Of a stretch of DNA of 7,638 bases, positions 6,491 to 7,638 are shown in pieces. The stretch comes from Desulfobulbaceae bacterium. GTDB lineage: Bacteria > Desulfobacterota > Desulfobulbia > Desulfobulbales > Desulfobulbaceae. Both the position numbers and the translations under genes were made by a program. Under the pieces are notes generated by a model. That model made no database searches and was not told the DNA's origin. It saw only the letters and a program-made list of their open reading frames with translations. Position 1 is the first letter of the stretch, and each line of letters begins with the position of its first letter. Where the stretch lies: NCBI GenBank assembly GCA_026990725.1, contig JALXCX010000103.1, positions 1 through 7,638 of the forward strand, read 5' to 3'.

Positions 6491-6523
6491 TGGCCATGAG
6501 GCGTTGTCTCTTTCATCAGGCCA
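6491..6523 (+). terminator. Possible weak terminator hairpin after the hipA-like gene
   Basis: TGGCCATGA (6491-6499) pairs with TCAT (6513-6516) and GGCCA (6519-6523), with a CA bulge and a 13-nt loop. It starts 12 nt after the stop codon. No T run follows, so intrinsic termination is doubtful; it may only protect the 3' end. Confidence 0.25.
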
Positions 6524-6570
6524 GAACTGAATAATAATCCTCACAAGCATGAAATCAAGCATCAATCAAT

Positions 6571-6696
6571 ATGGCCGGGACGACAGACCGGCCCGGCTGT
6601 GGCAACAAAACCAAACCGGAAAGGGGTTGTCGCCCTGAACAGCTGGTGACATGTCTGGACATCATGGACACACTGGTTTACTATGAGGCTGAATGA
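6571..6696 (+). other. 41-codon open frame over two hairpins, unassigned
   Basis: An ATG frame runs 6571-6696 with codon choice like the neighbouring G+C-richer genes, ending RPEQLVTCLDIMDTLVYYEAE before TGA. There is no ribosome binding site, so it could be a small gene, the tail of a decayed gene, or chance. The same stretch can fold. GCCGGG (6574-6579) pairs with CCCGGC (6592-6597) around a 12-nt loop. GGCAACAAAACC (6601-6612) pairs with GGGGTTGTCGCC (6623-6634), 9 of 12 positions. I do not recognise it as a known protein or RNA. The rest of 6480-6818 outside the listed sites shows nothing further. Confidence 0.25.
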
Positions 6697-6735
6697 AGAG
6701 AACGTCAAAGAACTAAAATCCTTTTTTATCTTTTC

Positions 6736-6764
6736 TTGGCAGACTTTTTCCCTTGTTTGATAAA
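6736..6764 (+). promoter_or_regulatory. Candidate promoter of the hydantoinase gene
   Basis: TTGGCA (6736-6741) and GATAAA (6759-6764) are 17 nt apart, matching five and four of six consensus bases. They lie in a T-rich stretch about 55 nt before the start codon at 6819. Confidence 0.35.
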
Positions 6765-6770
6765 ATTTTC

Positions 6771-6793
6771 CAAAATGATAGTTGAACATTTTG
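6771..6793. promoter_or_regulatory. Inverted repeat between candidate promoter and hydantoinase start
   Basis: CAAAATG (6771-6777) and CATTTTG (6787-6793) are perfect reverse complements spaced by 9 nt. The site lies just downstream of the candidate -10 and upstream of the ribosome binding site, a usual position for a repressor operator. Confidence 0.35.
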
Positions 6794-6818
6794 CTGGATA
6801 GATGCAGGAAAACAGGAC

Positions 6819-7638
6819 ATGAACAGGTATTGCATTGGCATAGACACCGGCGGCACATACACAGATGCCGTGCTTCTCGACACCCAGACCAGAGCCGTTG
6901 TCCAATGGGCAAAAGAGCCAACCACCCATTACGACCTGGGCGTTGGCGTGGGGCTGGCCCTTGAAAAGCTGCTTACGGGTATCTCACCCAAAAATATTGA
7001 CAGGCTGGCCGTTTCGACAACACTTGCGACTAACGCCATTGTCGAGGGCCGCGGGGCAAGAGTCGGCCTGTTTGTTTTTGGTTATGTCCGCCACTTCAAG
7101 CTGCCTATTATAGCCAATATTTTCTTAAAGGGCGGTCATAAGATTACCGGCGAAGAAGATGAACCTCTGGATATCGAGGGGCTTGTTGATACTATTGCCG
7201 GATTAAAAGACGAGGTGGACAGCTACGCCGTCTGTGGGGCTATGTCCATTAAAAATCCAGCCCATGAGCTGGTTGCCGAGGAAGCGCTGTCCATGCTTGA
7301 TCCGGGAAAACCTGTTTTCTGTTCTCATCAGGTGAGTGATCATCCGGGAATGCGTGCCCGGGCGGCCACAGCCTGCCTGCACGCCAAACTCATGCCGCTC
7401 ATGGTGGGCTTTCTCTCCTCTATTCAGCTCTGTATGATTCAATTAAAACTCAGTTGCCCGGTCACCATCATCTGCGGCAACGGTCAGGGAGCCAGTCTTG
7501 ATCAGGCCGTTGAACGGGCAGCCATTACCATGGCCAGCGGCCCGGCGGCAACGGCCAGTTTCGGCTGTACTGCCGGAGCACCGACAGCGTTGATTGTTGA
7601 TGTAGGCGGCACCACGACCGACGTTTGCATGATCCGGG
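6819..7638 (+). CDS. Hydantoinase/oxoprolinase family protein, N-terminal part
   Basis: The frame opens at ATG 6819, with AGGA at 6806-6809 nine bases upstream, and stays open for 273 codons to the window edge, so the gene is truncated here. It starts YCIGIDTGGTYTDAVLLD, the phosphate/nucleotide-binding loop of the hydantoinase/oxoprolinase N-terminal domain (about 4-175), followed by AVSTTLATNAIVEGRGARVGL, also typical. The actin-like HyuA domain begins later: ASGPAATASFG near 242-252 and the second loop IVDVGGTTTDV (259-269). These enzymes use ATP to open cyclic amides (hydantoins, 5-oxoproline) or carboxylate ketones, usually with a HyuB-type subunit; the subfamily and substrate are not resolved. 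No HyuB gene is visible in the window; it may lie to the right. The gene starts beyond the A+T-rich hipA-like segment and returns to the higher G+C codon use of the left part. Confidence 0.9.
   Translation, partial: MNRYCIGIDTGGTYTDAVLLDTQTRAVVQWAKEPTTHYDLGVGVGLALEKLLTGISPKNIDRLAVSTTLATNAIVEGRGARVGLFVFGYVRHFKLPIIANIFLKGGHKITGEEDEPLDIEGLVDTIAGLKDEVDSYAVCGAMSIKNPAHELVAEEALSMLDPGKPVFCSHQVSDHPGMRARAATACLHAKLMPLMVGFLSSIQLCMIQLKLSCPVTIICGNGQGASLDQAVERAAITMASGPAATASFGCTAGAPTALIVDVGGTTTDVCMIR

Noticed and set aside
4960..6570. Possible mobile element carrying the HipA-like gene
   Set aside because: Composition suggests transfer, but I found no terminal inverted repeats, target duplication, integrase or tRNA attachment site at the apparent edges.
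6562..6921. 119-codon minus-strand frame across the intergenic region into the hydantoinase start
   Set aside because: It overlaps the clear hydantoinase N-terminus, has no ribosome binding site, and its translation (Cys- and Ser-rich, low-complexity) shows no fold or motif.

Overview
The window looks like a chromosomal stretch from a Gram-negative bacterium of moderate G+C. It carries an outer-membrane-type lipoprotein signal, a Sec signal peptide on a periplasmic binding protein, and consensus sigma70-type promoters. The gene mix (LivK-type binding protein, hydantoinase/oxoprolinase, NfeD-SPFH pair) would fit a sulfate-reducer-like Desulfobacterota genome. That placement is an impression only; no marker gene here fixes the taxonomy.

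Layout: 1-216 (minus) is the start of a branched-chain amino acid type ABC substrate-binding protein. Between it and a divergent DMT/EamA exporter (569-1456, plus) lies a 153-nt near-complete palindrome centred exactly on base 333. After the exporter comes a compact unit driven by a perfect TTGACA-17-TATAAT promoter whose -10 box is inside a perfect 20-bp palindrome. It drives a 91-aa ribbon-helix-helix protein and, overlapping it by 4 nt through a TTG start, a 59-aa helical protein (1809-1988).

A minus-strand operon follows, read from 4815 down to 2039: NfeD-like membrane protein, SPFH/Band7 paraslipin (QmcA-like), then a patatin-like lipoprotein. All spacings are overlapping or a few bases. 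NfeD and SPFH partners are known membrane-organising proteins, so the phospholipase-like lipoprotein probably works on the envelope in the same setting.

From about 4960 to 6480 the base composition becomes visibly A+T-richer. This segment holds a promoter with inverted and direct repeats and a 442-aa HipA-family kinase of the YjjJ type with its own N-terminal winged helix and no HipB partner beside it. It looks like a horizontally acquired, self-contained toxin/regulator. The stretch 6480-6818 holds hairpins, a 41-codon open frame and a candidate promoter/operator. The window ends inside a hydantoinase/oxoprolinase gene that runs off the right edge.

No rRNA, tRNA, CRISPR array, insertion sequence or transposase is visible.
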